From assembly GCA_046048895.1 (NCBI GenBank), contig JBJOFF010000004.1, forward strand, positions 59,230-123,229: a DNA stretch of 64,000 bases. Reading direction: 5' to 3'. Position 1 is the stretch's first letter, and each line of letters opens with the position of its first letter. The stretch is from ZLKRG08 sp046048895 (GTDB lineage Bacteria; Actinomycetota; Actinomycetes; Nanopelagicales; Nanopelagicaceae). This document shows, in pieces, positions 18,301 through 25,972 of this stretch. A program made the translations under genes and the position numbers. The notes under the pieces were generated by a model that worked only from the letters and a program-made list of their open reading frames with translations, did no database searches and was not told the origin of the DNA.

Positions 18301-18449
18301 CTTGGAATGCCAACTCAGAGATGGCACCTGCTGTTAGTGAATCGCTAGAGCACATTAAGCGTGAAGTTTTAGCGGTAGAGATGAAACATGATGCGTCACT
18401 ACTCTGCGATACTGAACTTGGCTTTACTTTTAACTTACAGTTAAGTTAA
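15339..18449 (+). CDS. ileS: Isoleucyl-tRNA synthetase, actinobacterial (eukaryote-like) type
   Basis: Charges tRNA-Ile. 1036 aa class I synthetase with the HIGH-type motif PGTHHIEA near residue 55, the CP1 editing domain, and KMSKHLGNVLEP near residue 600. GHILDKDGRKMSKH and GSPWAARRVGH match the long type-2 IleS typical of actinobacteria, a type associated with mupirocin tolerance. The 77-base gap upstream has no T-box TGGNACC motif, although T-boxes precede ileS in some actinobacteria. Its stop codon directly abuts the stop of the convergent yggT. It is transcribed opposite to its syntenic neighbours on both sides. Confidence 0.97.
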   Translation: MTGYRAIPASIDLPKMEHEVLSFWESNAIFHQSVKAHEGQSSWTFFEGPPTANGMPGTHHIEARVFKDVFPRYQTMKGHQVVRKAGWDCHGLPVEIAVEKELGFSGKGDIEKFGIAEFNAKCKESVQRHVDAFTNMTNRMGFWVDFDEAYWTMSPEYVESVWWSLKEIWKKGLLVQDHRVAPYCPRCGTGLSDHELSQGYETVTDPSVYVRFPVTSGELKDLNASFLVWTTTPWTLISNTAIAANGEVDYVAVKVSNEDTSEVLVLAEALLSKLTGEIEILKRYKGKDLERITYSRPFSVVEIPDSHFLVLADYVTTEDGSGLVHQAPAFGADDLKTCRAYNLPTINPVRPDGHFEVGIELVGDLFFKDADKPIVKDLKARGLLYKHQPYEHQYPHCWRCHTALIYYAQPSWYIRTTSIKDALIRENQNTDWHPETIKTGRYGDWLNNNIDWALSRNRYWGTPLPIWRCENKHEFAIGSLKELGQLAGQELSNLDPHRPFVDDIKFPCSDCGQEMVRVPEVIDCWYDSGAMPFAQWGYPHKPGSEEKFKNSYPADFICEAIDQTRGWFYTLMTIGTLVFDQSSYKTVLCLGHILDKDGRKMSKHLGNVLEPMALMDQHGADAVRWFMLAAGSPWAARRVGHDAIQEVIRKTLLTYWNTISFMSLYARASNFDLSQSPAQSNRPIMDRWILSELQLLVKDVDAAYADFDSQTAGRLLATFIDDLSNWYVRRSRRRFWDGDPAALATLHECIKTLTQLMSPMVPFITEHVWQELIKPVEADAAASIHLTSWPAVNESLIDLTLRDQVALTRRIVELGRAARAESSVKIRQPLGRALIAASGWANLPGDMRDQIADELNVLNLEDIANASGDLVSVSIKANFRALGAKYGGAVQDVAKLIATADAAKFVAEVRAHGSATLGNFQITADDLVITEQPKSGWSVASNNGESVALDLTLTQELINAGNVREVIRALQEGRKSAGFDISDRIIVTWNANSEMAPAVSESLEHIKREVLAVEMKHDASLLCDTELGFTFNLQLS

Positions 18450-18731
18450 TTAAAGATAAACCAGCACGATACTTTGCAGAATTTGTACTGCAAAGAAGAG
18501 CACAATAAAAGATAAATCAAGCGCTACTCCGCCTAAACGTAGCGGCGGAATAAACCTGCGGAAAAAATTCAACGGAGGATCTGTTACGGTATAAACACTT
18601 TCGGCAAACCAGAGCAGTAAACCTTTTGGAGACCAATGCGGTTTGAACATACGTACATAATCTAGAATCAAACGTGCAAATAAGGCGAAGATAAAAACTT
18701 GAAGTAAACGTGCAATCCAAATCCCGAGCAT
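18450..18731 (-). CDS. YggT-family membrane protein
   Basis: 93 aa with two hydrophobic helices (residues about 3-24 and 70-92) separated by a loop containing YTVTDPPLNFFRRFIPPLRLGGVALD, whose DPPLNFFRRFIP core is the YggT signature. The family accompanies SepF in the division cluster of actinobacteria, cyanobacteria and firmicutes and is thought to act in membrane or division-site organisation; its biochemistry is not settled. It lies 3 bases after sepF. Its stop codon meets the ileS stop codon with no spacer. Confidence 0.9.
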   Translation of the reverse strand: MLGIWIARLLQVFIFALFARLILDYVRMFKPHWSPKGLLLWFAESVYTVTDPPLNFFRRFIPPLRLGGVALDLSFIVLFFAVQILQSIVLVYL

Positions 18732-18734
18732 TTA

Positions 18735-19178
18735 TCAGCTCTGGTTAAAGAAGCTGGCTTCTGCTGCTGCCGTCTTAACCTCTGAAGAGACTGTGACGTT
18801 TGCAGGAGAGAGCAAGAAAACTTTTGAAGTCACTCTTTCGATGGTGCCGTGATGACCAAAAACCAAGCCACTTGCAAAATCAACTAAACGTTTACGCTCT
18901 TCATCGCCCATATCAGTTAAATTCATCAAAACAGTATTGCCTTCACGATAACGCTCGCCAATAACTCGCGCTTCGTTGTAGGAACGAGGATTAACGGTAA
19001 AGATTTGATTTGTGGCCGCAGGTGCAACAACCGCTGCGGTTGGGGTTGCTTGCACTGGCGCAAAAGAACGAGTCTCTCTTACCTTGATGCGCGGCGTCTC
19101 TGCTTCACGCGGCATCTCTTCGCTCTCGAGGTCATCTGTTAGACCGAGAAAATTTCCAAGTTTCTTTAGGCTTGACAT
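18735..19178 (-). CDS. sepF: Cell division protein SepF
   Basis: Membrane anchor for FtsZ in Gram-positive bacteria, the essential anchor in actinobacteria, which lack FtsA. 147 aa: a short N-terminal amphipathic helix (MSSLKKLGNFLGL), an acidic and basic linker, then the SepF core from about residue 70 (FTVNPRSYNEARVIGERYREG, VLMNLTDM, RLVDFASGLVFG, FLLSP). The ATG at 19176-19178 is chosen because the core protein starts with the membrane-binding helix; the longer frame would add residues with no family support. Neighbour of yggS and yggT, and of ftsZ four genes upstream. Confidence 0.95.
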   Translation of the reverse strand: MSSLKKLGNFLGLTDDLESEEMPREAETPRIKVRETRSFAPVQATPTAAVVAPAATNQIFTVNPRSYNEARVIGERYREGNTVLMNLTDMGDEERKRLVDFASGLVFGHHGTIERVTSKVFLLSPANVTVSSEVKTAAAEASFFNQS

Positions 19179-19197
19179 GGGATTAATTTTAGAGAAA

Positions 19198-19839
19198 TCA
19201 GCTTCGAGAACCGAGTATTGAAGAGCCGATACGAATATGTGTCGCTCCATGAGATATTGCGGTTAAATAATCGCCGCTCATTCCAGCGGATAAATATGGT
19301 GAATTTGGATACTTAGCTGTGAAAGATTGGTGAATCTTTGCCAGTCGCGTAAAGGCTGCTTCTGGCTCTTCTCCAAGGGGTGCGACGGCCATCAACCCTT
19401 GTAACTTTAAATTCTTGGTCAACAGAATCTCATCTGCTATTTGATTTAAATCAGCAGGAAGCGCTCCGCCTCGATGGACTTGTCCATCAAGCGAGACTTG
19501 GATAAAGACTTCGAGTTCACGTTCGGTTGCTGTTGAAACTAGCTGCACATACCTGACGCTATCTAGCGTTTGAATCACGTGCGCCCAAGAGGTTACAGAT
19601 TTTAATTTATTGCTCTGCAACTGACCTTGAAAATGCCACTTTCCTGGCACTAATGGAGCTTTAGCTCTACCTTCTTGATCGCGGTTCTCCCCAAATTCAG
19701 AGACCCCTAACTCATGTAGCAACTGAGCATCGCTTAATGGGAAAGTCTTTGTTACAACTATTAAATGCACGCCATCCGGGATTGTGGCTCTGACTTCGGC
19801 TAGATTCTCCGCTAATTCACGCTTTCGACCTAGAGCCAA
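19198..19839 (-). CDS. PLP homeostasis protein, YggS/PROSC family
   Basis: PLP-binding, non-catalytic protein that buffers pyridoxal phosphate. About 213 aa single-domain TIM barrel with the PLP lysine in LIVVTKTFP (about Lys31), FGENRDQE, WHFQGQLQSNK, and the C-terminal LSAGMSGDYLTAISHGATHIRIGS phosphate-binding region. I chose the TTG at 19837-19839, just before ALGRKRELAENLAEV and overlapping the pgeF end by 10 bases, because an AGGTG lies a few bases upstream; earlier codons are pgeF sequence out of frame. Conserved between pgeF and sepF in actinobacterial dcw clusters. Confidence 0.9.
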   Translation of the reverse strand: MALGRKRELAENLAEVRATIPDGVHLIVVTKTFPLSDAQLLHELGVSEFGENRDQEGRAKAPLVPGKWHFQGQLQSNKLKSVTSWAHVIQTLDSVRYVQLVSTATERELEVFIQVSLDGQVHRGGALPADLNQIADEILLTKNLKLQGLMAVAPLGEEPEAAFTRLAKIHQSFTAKYPNSPYLSAGMSGDYLTAISHGATHIRIGSSILGSRS

Positions 19840-20486
19840 ATTACACCTGCCTGTCGACCGGTGGTGCCATCTCTGCGGTAAGAGAAAGAGTTTTGATCTT
19901 CCAAAACACAACTAGATAAATCTAAGAGCACGGTATCTTTTAGATCTCGTTTAAGTCCTGAAACTAAATCTAAAGTTGCTCTGCCGGTTCGGCCAGAAGA
20001 ATCAGCTTCGGGAAATCTAGCGGTTACTTCATGGAAAATGTCTTCTCCAACTTCGTAACATCTTCCGCAAATGTTTGGACCGATATAAGAGTGAATAACT
20101 TCAGCGCCTAAATCTCGCATCGCATCAATAGTTTTTCGAGCTATGCCGTTCATTAAGCCTTTGCGACCAACATGTACTGCCGCAACTGCCATATCAGATT
20201 TAAGAAGGAGCGGAATGCAATCTGCCACCATTACTGCTACCGCCAACTTGCGATGGGTGGTTATCAAAGCATCACAAGTTGGTTTTACTTCATTATTTTC
20301 AACTAGTACCACTGTATCTCCATGAACTTGATTCATAAAGACAATTGGCATCCCGATTTGGGTCTCTAGAGTTACTCGATTTGTCGCCACGTCATGTGGG
20401 TCATCTCCAACATGAAGACCGAGATTTGCCGAATCAAATGGAGCTTTACTTACCCCACCTAATCGGCTGGTAAATATGAAAGGCAT
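19830..20486 (-). CDS. pgeF: Peptidoglycan editing factor / multicopper-like purine phosphorylase (YfiH, LACC1 family)
   Basis: Family members act on purine nucleosides and, in E. coli, prevent misincorporation into peptidoglycan precursors. 218 aa with the family metal-site segments: MNQVHGD, VMVADCIPLLL, AAVHVGRKGL and the cysteine-rich IGPNICGRCYEVGEDI. It starts with an ATG whose last base touches the ftsZ stop region (both at 20486) and ends overlapping yggS. Position directly after ftsZ is the standard actinobacterial arrangement. Confidence 0.9.
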   Translation of the reverse strand: MPFIFTSRLGGVSKAPFDSANLGLHVGDDPHDVATNRVTLETQIGMPIVFMNQVHGDTVVLVENNEVKPTCDALITTHRKLAVAVMVADCIPLLLKSDMAVAAVHVGRKGLMNGIARKTIDAMRDLGAEVIHSYIGPNICGRCYEVGEDIFHEVTARFPEADSSGRTGRATLDLVSGLKRDLKDTVLLDLSSCVLEDQNSFSYRRDGTTGRQAGVIWL

Positions 20487-21616
20487 TACTTCATGAAGTC
20501 GGGAACGTCGATCTCATCTTCGGAGATCAACTCTTCGAAAGAGATACGACGGCGTGGAGTTTCGCCAGTAACTTCCATAGCCACTTGCAATGGGTCATTT
20601 TCGATTACTGGATCTGCGTTGCCTGCAATCTCATTCTTGGTGATGATTGGACGTTCGACCAATTTTGGTTGACCGCCTTCGAAGCCTGCGGCAATCACGG
20701 TAATTCTTACTTCATCGCCTAGCGCATCATCAATAACAGTTCCGAAGATAAATTTAGAATCAGGGTGCGCTGCGTCTTGAACTAGTTGGCATGCTTCATT
20801 AATTTCAAATAGTCCGAGATCGCTGCCGCCAGCAACTGATAGCAAGATTCCCATTGCACCGTCGATTGATGCTTCAAGTAGTGGAGATGAAATTGCTAGC
20901 TCTGCAGCCCGAAGTGCACGATTCTCACCACGTGCAGAACCGATACCCATCAATGCTGCACCAGCGCCAGTCATAACTGCCTTTACATCGGCAAAGTCAA
21001 GATTGATTAGACCAGGTTGTGTAATTAGTTCCGTAATTCCTTGCACGCCTGAAAGTAAAACTTGATCCGCGCTCTTAAAAGCATCTAGCGCAGTAATTGC
21101 GCGATCAGAGATTGCAAGTAGTCGATCATTTGGAATCACAATTAAAGTATCAACTTCGGCGCGTAGCGCTTCGATACCAGCATCTGCTTGTGAAGTACGA
21201 AGTTTACCTTCGAATGAGAATGGCTTAGTTACAACGCCAACCGTTAAAGCGCCAAGTTCGCGAGCAATCTTTGCAACAACTGGTGCGCCACCTGTTCCGG
21301 TTCCGCCACCTTCTCCGGCGGTAATGAAAACCATATCTGCACCACGTAACGCCTCTTCAATTTCATCTACGTTATCAAGCGCGGCGTCGCGACCTATTTC
21401 TGGTGCTGCACCTGCACCAAGTCCGCGAGTTATCTTTCTGCCGATATCTAATTTAACATCGGCATCACTCATTAATAATTGTTGTGAGTCGGTATTAACT
21501 GCAATGAACTCAACACCTTTAAGTCCAGCTTCGATCATGCGATTAATCGCATTTACGCCGCCGCCACCAATACCTACTACTTTGATGACTGCTAAATAGT
21601 TCTGCGGTGCCGCCAT
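20486..21616 (-). CDS. ftsZ: Cell division GTPase FtsZ
   Basis: Tubulin homologue forming the Z-ring. 376 aa with GIGGGGVNA near residue 16, the tubulin signature GEGGGTGTGG at 101-110, and a short C-terminal linker ending in the SepF-binding peptide EIDVPDFMK. The ATG at 21614-21616 follows GGGAGATC, a good ribosome site. A 156-base gap separates it from ftsQ and holds a likely promoter (21691-21719), so ftsZ can be expressed apart from the upstream cell-wall genes. Confidence 0.98.
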   Translation of the reverse strand: MAAPQNYLAVIKVVGIGGGGVNAINRMIEAGLKGVEFIAVNTDSQQLLMSDADVKLDIGRKITRGLGAGAAPEIGRDAALDNVDEIEEALRGADMVFITAGEGGGTGTGGAPVVAKIARELGALTVGVVTKPFSFEGKLRTSQADAGIEALRAEVDTLIVIPNDRLLAISDRAITALDAFKSADQVLLSGVQGITELITQPGLINLDFADVKAVMTGAGAALMGIGSARGENRALRAAELAISSPLLEASIDGAMGILLSVAGGSDLGLFEINEACQLVQDAAHPDSKFIFGTVIDDALGDEVRITVIAAGFEGGQPKLVERPIITKNEIAGNADPVIENDPLQVAMEVTGETPRRRISFEELISEDEIDVPDFMK

Positions 21617-21690
21617 GATCTCCCTCTTGCTTCTTCCCTATAGCTAAACCTTTACTAAAGGGTTACAACTCTGCCTTATTAGGTGGCGGA

Positions 21691-21719
21691 AAATTAGAGT
21701 GTAAGGGGTGAGTATTCAA
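21691..21719 (-). promoter_or_regulatory. Probable ftsZ promoter
   Basis: Read on the minus strand: TTGAAT (21714-21719), a 17-base spacer, then TAATTT (21691-21696), a sigma-70-like pair about 70 bases upstream of the ftsZ ATG. It lies in the only sizeable gap inside the right-to-left run from rsmH to yggT. Assignment rests on motif and spacing alone. Confidence 0.45.
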
Positions 21720-21772
21720 TAACCGACACGATGTAATTAACTGCTAAAAAAATTGTTTTGAAAAAGCGAAAA

Positions 21773-22435
21773 CTATTTAACTGTTGGCTTTGTTGGATCG
21801 CTAACATCCATCAATCTGATTTTTTCATTCTCAGGGAGTGCAATTAAAGCCCTATAAATCTTTAGTTTTAGCTCAGTATTTGAAGCATCTCCCCAATTGA
21901 TTCTTACTCGCTTTTTAAGCAGAATCTGGAAATTCTTAGCTGCGGTGGCAGCCACCACCGTTACCTCTTTTTGTAACTCTTTCGGCAGTGAAAGGTAAAA
22001 CTCGGCAGCAGCCGCCCTGGCGCTATCGTCCTTGGCGTTTAACTCTGTCAATTCCTTATTTAACTTAACGGGAGAGGTAAAGAGCACCCCATTTGCATCA
22101 ACATATTGCGAGCCAGAAACAGCAATGGCCTCTCTGGCGGAGAGATTAATCGTGACTTTTCGACTTACCCAATTTCGAGAAATCTTTACATTTTCAATCC
22201 AGTCGATGCCAGCCAACGCCAGATTGGATTCGATATTCCTTGGTTCAATGCGCGCTAACTTCTCACCCTTATTGATATCAGCAATCTGAAGTACTTGTTT
22301 AGTGATTTGAGAATTAGGTGAGCCCGAAACTGCAACTGCTCTAACTGTAAAGAGGTTGGTCCAGCCAAAAACGAAGGCCAGAGTCGCAATAAGCAAAATG
22401 CTAAATCCGAGAATTAACTCTCGCTTACGACGCAT
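21773..22435 (-). CDS. ftsQ: Cell division protein FtsQ
   Basis: Bitopic divisome protein. About 220 aa: short basic cytoplasmic start (MRRKRELILGF), one membrane helix (residues about 7-26), a POTRA domain (FTVRAVAVSGSPNSQITKQVL), and the FtsQ beta domain with WIENVKISRNWVSRKVTINLSAREAIAV. The ATG at 22433-22435 is taken because the basic anchor belongs there; an alternative ATG lies 8 codons upstream inside murC. It overlaps murC by 11 bases. Confidence 0.92.
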   Translation of the reverse strand: MRRKRELILGFSILLIATLAFVFGWTNLFTVRAVAVSGSPNSQITKQVLQIADINKGEKLARIEPRNIESNLALAGIDWIENVKISRNWVSRKVTINLSAREAIAVSGSQYVDANGVLFTSPVKLNKELTELNAKDDSARAAAAEFYLSLPKELQKEVTVVAATAAKNFQILLKKRVRINWGDASNTELKLKIYRALIALPENEKIRLMDVSDPTKPTVK

Positions 22436-23804
22436 TATTAAACCTCTTGTGTAACTCATCTAATATCAATGGACCTAAGGAGCTCACATCACCAGCACCT
22501 AAAGTAATAATTACATCACCAGGGTTGGCGGCTGACGCGATCGCTTCTGTGACCGAAATAAAATTAGGTTCAAATTTCGCATTTGACATTAATTTGACGA
22601 TGTTGGCACTTGTTACTCCAGATATTGGCTGTTCGCTTGCTGCATAAACTTCGAGTAGCCAAACTTGATCCGCAATCTCAAGACTCTTGGCAAACTCATT
22701 TGTAAATGCTTTGGTGCGTGAGTATCGATGCGGTTGAAAAACAACTAAAACTTTTCCACCACCGGCAAAGCGCTTTGCGGCTTCTAAAGTAACTTTGATT
22801 TCCGTAGGATGATGTCCATAATCATCAATCACCCGAATTCCTGCAGCGCTACCTTTTAATTCAAATCGCCTTCCGGCGCCATGAAATTTAACCAACCCAT
22901 CTAGTAGTGCGCTTGCTGGTAGGCCTAATTCAAGGCCCACTGCTAACACGGCGGCTGCATTTAAGACATTGTGTTCACCTGGTACGGCGAGTTCTAAAAC
23001 TCCGATTTTTGCGCCATTCCAAAGTACTCGCGCCGTAGATCCTCCAGCACTTAATTTAATTTGATCTACACGTAATGCCGCATTCTCGCTCTTGCCATAT
23101 CCAATAGATTTTACGGCGGCTTTTGCCGCAACTTTAGTAGCACCTAGATCATCGGCGCAGAAAACTAGGAATCCGCTTATGGTTTTTATGAAATCGTCAA
23201 AGACTTGGAAGACTTCCGCTTCGCTAGCAAAATGATCAACGTGATCCCATTCCACATTTGTAATGATGGCTGCGTGAGGATGATAAGCAATAAACGAACC
23301 ATCTGACTCGTCAGCTTCTGCAACAAAATACTTACCTGTGCCTCGATGTGCATTAGAACCGGAACTTTTTAGGATCCCACCAATTGCAAATGAGGGATCA
23401 ACACCCGCACTTTGCAGCGCTACCGTCGCCATAGAGGAAGTTGTCGTTTTGCCATGTGTGCCAGCAACTGCGATTGAAACGGATTCTGACATTAAAAGAG
23501 CAAGCGCAGCTGCGCGGGTAATTTCAGTGATGCCTTTAGATCTTGCTGCTTCACGCTCTGGATTATTAGCATTAATTGCATTAGAGAAGACAATTAAATC
23601 TGCACCTTTTATATTCTCGGGCTTATGACCAATAAAAACTTGGGCTCCAATCGCACTTAGAGCGTTTAAGACCGAGGAGTCCGAAGCATCTGAGCCTGAA
23701 ACTTTTAGTCCATGCGAAATAGCAATTCGAGCTAATCCGCTCATGCCAGAACCACCAATGCCAATGAAGTGAACTCGCTTACCGACTAATTCTGCTAATT
23801 TCAT
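22425..23804 (-). CDS. murC: UDP-N-acetylmuramate--L-alanine ligase
   Basis: Adds the first amino acid of the peptidoglycan stem. 459 aa Mur ligase: N-terminal UDP-binding GIGGSGMSGLA (residues about 16-26), ATP loop GTHGKTTTSSM, EADESDGSF, the DHVDHF segment, and DDYGHHPTEI with QPHRYSR in the C-terminal domain. The start codon abuts the murG stop. All three Mur-ligase domains are complete. Confidence 0.97.
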   Translation of the reverse strand: MKLAELVGKRVHFIGIGGSGMSGLARIAISHGLKVSGSDASDSSVLNALSAIGAQVFIGHKPENIKGADLIVFSNAINANNPEREAARSKGITEITRAAALALLMSESVSIAVAGTHGKTTTSSMATVALQSAGVDPSFAIGGILKSSGSNAHRGTGKYFVAEADESDGSFIAYHPHAAIITNVEWDHVDHFASEAEVFQVFDDFIKTISGFLVFCADDLGATKVAAKAAVKSIGYGKSENAALRVDQIKLSAGGSTARVLWNGAKIGVLELAVPGEHNVLNAAAVLAVGLELGLPASALLDGLVKFHGAGRRFELKGSAAGIRVIDDYGHHPTEIKVTLEAAKRFAGGGKVLVVFQPHRYSRTKAFTNEFAKSLEIADQVWLLEVYAASEQPISGVTSANIVKLMSNAKFEPNFISVTEAIASAANPGDVIITLGAGDVSSLGPLILDELHKRFNNAS

Positions 23805-24836
23805 TTAGATCACGCGCGCAATCAAATCGGCAATTCGCTCTGCAGCATTAAGCGAGGTGCCAAGCGGTTTATCACTACCCTGCTTAAGTAATCTAGCAAG
23901 ATTCTGATTTAGCCAGCTGGCGCTAAATTCCGCTTGATTTAGCACTTCTGCTTTCTTTGCAGCTACTAACTCATTTGCATTTAAAGCTTGCTCACCATTT
24001 CCAATCGGAAGTGGAATAAATAGCGCATATTTTCCGAGCGCTGCGAATTCGCTACAAGCAATTGCGCCGCTACGAGAAATCACTAAATCAGCTGCCAATA
24101 ACGCGGTAGCCATATCCTCTAAGTAATGAACTGGCCGATAGTTTGATTTGGCTTCGGGTAATTCATTCTCTTTGCCTACCGAATGAATAACAGTGCAATT
24201 TTGAAAGATTGCTTCTGAAATTACTTGATTGATGGCTTTAGAGCCGCTAGAGCCGCCGAGCACCAGAATCAAATTCCCGTTTACATTTAAATGTGCTTTG
24301 GCTGCCAAACGTGCTTCAGCCCAATCGCTTTGAGCTGCCGCTTTGACGATATTCTCTTTCAGCGGATTTCCAACTACCTCTGCTCCAGCCAGACCTGAAT
24401 TTGAATATGCCACGCCGATTTGCTTAGTGAAGATGGCGCCAAATTTATTAGCTAAGCCAACTTTGGCATTTTGATCATGAACCACTATTGGTTTCCGTAA
24501 AAGCGCTGCCGCAATATATGCAGATCCCGCTACATATCCGCCAAAACCCACTACGACGTCGAATTTTTTTACAATTGAAATGGTCTTCACTACTGAATTG
24601 ATAAGTTCAAAAGGAAATGCAATCGCGGAAAAGCCAAATTTACGCGGAGCAACAACTTTAGGAATTAAGTACAAAGTGCCGTCACGTTCGGGTATTAAGG
24701 TGACTTCTAAACCGCTCTTGGTGCCTAAAAATGCAATCTCATCGCCAGGAAATCTCTCACGCCAAACTTGCGAAACTGCCCAAGCTGGTTCGATATGTCC
24801 AGCCGTACCTCCGCCAGCAAAGAGAATGCGATTCAC
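23805..24836 (-). CDS. murG: UDP-GlcNAc transferase making lipid II
   Basis: GT28 glycosyltransferase adding GlcNAc to lipid I at the inner membrane face. 343 aa with FAGGGTAGHIEPAWAV at the N-terminus, DVVVGFGGYVAGSAY, HDQNAKVGLANK, VLGGSSGSKAIN and the donor-binding LVISRSGAIACSEFAALGK. It lies 2 bases after ftsW. Confidence 0.97.
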   Translation of the reverse strand: MNRILFAGGGTAGHIEPAWAVSQVWRERFPGDEIAFLGTKSGLEVTLIPERDGTLYLIPKVVAPRKFGFSAIAFPFELINSVVKTISIVKKFDVVVGFGGYVAGSAYIAAALLRKPIVVHDQNAKVGLANKFGAIFTKQIGVAYSNSGLAGAEVVGNPLKENIVKAAAQSDWAEARLAAKAHLNVNGNLILVLGGSSGSKAINQVISEAIFQNCTVIHSVGKENELPEAKSNYRPVHYLEDMATALLAADLVISRSGAIACSEFAALGKYALFIPLPIGNGEQALNANELVAAKKAEVLNQAEFSASWLNQNLARLLKQGSDKPLGTSLNAAERIADLIARVI

Positions 24837-24838
24837 TC

Positions 24839-25972
24839 TTACTTCGCTCCTCTCGGCCAGCGGACATTTAACTCCTTCGAAATTTGTGGGTTTCGAAGCG
24901 CAATTCCTGCCACAAACCCTAGCGCTCCTACTGTAGCCAGCAATGAAGATCCGCCATAAGAGATAAATGGGAGCGTTACGCCAACTACTGGAATCAAACT
25001 TGTTGCTGAAGCCAGGTTTATTAGAGATTGAAAACCTATCCAGAAAGCGATTCCCAGCCCTAAATACCGGCTAAATGTATCGTTGGCAGAGAGGGCAATT
25101 TTGATAATACTAATTACCATAATTGAAATCGCAGCGATTGTGGTCAAAGTGCCCAGTAAACCGAACTCTTCTCCAATCACACCAAAAATAAAATCGGTGT
25201 GAGCTTCAGCTAGATTTCCCCACTTCTGCTTGCTTGCGCCAATTCCAGAACCAAATAATCCGCCGCTACCAAGCGCCATCAAACTATGCGCAGGTTGCCA
25301 GCCAGCATTCTTGTAAATGCCATCTGCAAACGGATGTATAAATGCAGTGAATCTCTCGATTCGATATGGCTGCATCGCAATTAATATTGCAACACCCGCA
25401 ATTCCAAATCCCATAATTCCAGCTAAATATTTGCCGCTCGCGCCTGCTAAATAAACCAACGTCGCTAAAATTAATCCGATTACTACCGCGGAACCTAAAT
25501 CTTGTCCATAAAGTACAACCAAGAGAATAATCGCAAAACCAATTGATAATTGAATGAAGATTTTGTTTGCATCTCCGAAATTGCGTTCGATGATGAAAGC
25601 CGACCAAATTATCAGACAAACCTTAGCGAATTCAGAAGGTTGAAAATCAAAAGGTCCTAAATCAACCCAGTTAGTATTGCCATTAATCTCTTGTCCAAAT
25701 GGGATCAATAGCAGCATAAAGGCAACCCCGATAAGCAAACTACTGCGCGCTATAAGCTTTAAACTTTTTATTGGCAACTGTGCAACTAACCAAGCAAATC
25801 CAACTGCAAGAATTGAAAGCATAATTTGCTTCCAGCTTACCGAAAACGAGCCACCGCCATCTCTTAAACCAACCACTTGAGCTGCAGAAAAAACCATAAT
25901 GTCTCCGAAAATTACAATTCCGATTGACACCACTAAAAATGTCCTAAAGGTTTTTATAGGCGTGCTAAACAT
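24839..25972 (-). CDS. ftsW: SEDS-family lipid II polymerase FtsW
   Basis: Septal peptidoglycan glycosyltransferase paired with FtsI. 377 aa polytopic protein (about 9-10 helices). Conserved SEDS stretches are GNTNWVDLGPFDFQPSEFAKV, LYGQDLGSAVVIG, AHTDFIFGVIGEEFG and the C-terminal VGVTLPFISYGGSSLLAT. The presence of one SEDS gene beside ftsI-type PBP in the division cluster makes FtsW more likely than RodA. Starts immediately after the murD stop. Confidence 0.95.
   Translation of the reverse strand: MFSTPIKTFRTFLVVSIGIVIFGDIMVFSAAQVVGLRDGGGSFSVSWKQIMLSILAVGFAWLVAQLPIKSLKLIARSSLLIGVAFMLLLIPFGQEINGNTNWVDLGPFDFQPSEFAKVCLIIWSAFIIERNFGDANKIFIQLSIGFAIILLVVLYGQDLGSAVVIGLILATLVYLAGASGKYLAGIMGFGIAGVAILIAMQPYRIERFTAFIHPFADGIYKNAGWQPAHSLMALGSGGLFGSGIGASKQKWGNLAEAHTDFIFGVIGEEFGLLGTLTTIAAISIMVISIIKIALSANDTFSRYLGLGIAFWIGFQSLINLASATSLIPVVGVTLPFISYGGSSLLATVGALGFVAGIALRNPQISKELNVRWPRGAK

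Noticed and set aside
21645..21664. Inverted repeat in the ftsQ-ftsZ gap as a terminator
   Set aside because: The arms leave a loop of about one base and no T-run follows on the minus strand, so it is not a usable intrinsic terminator.
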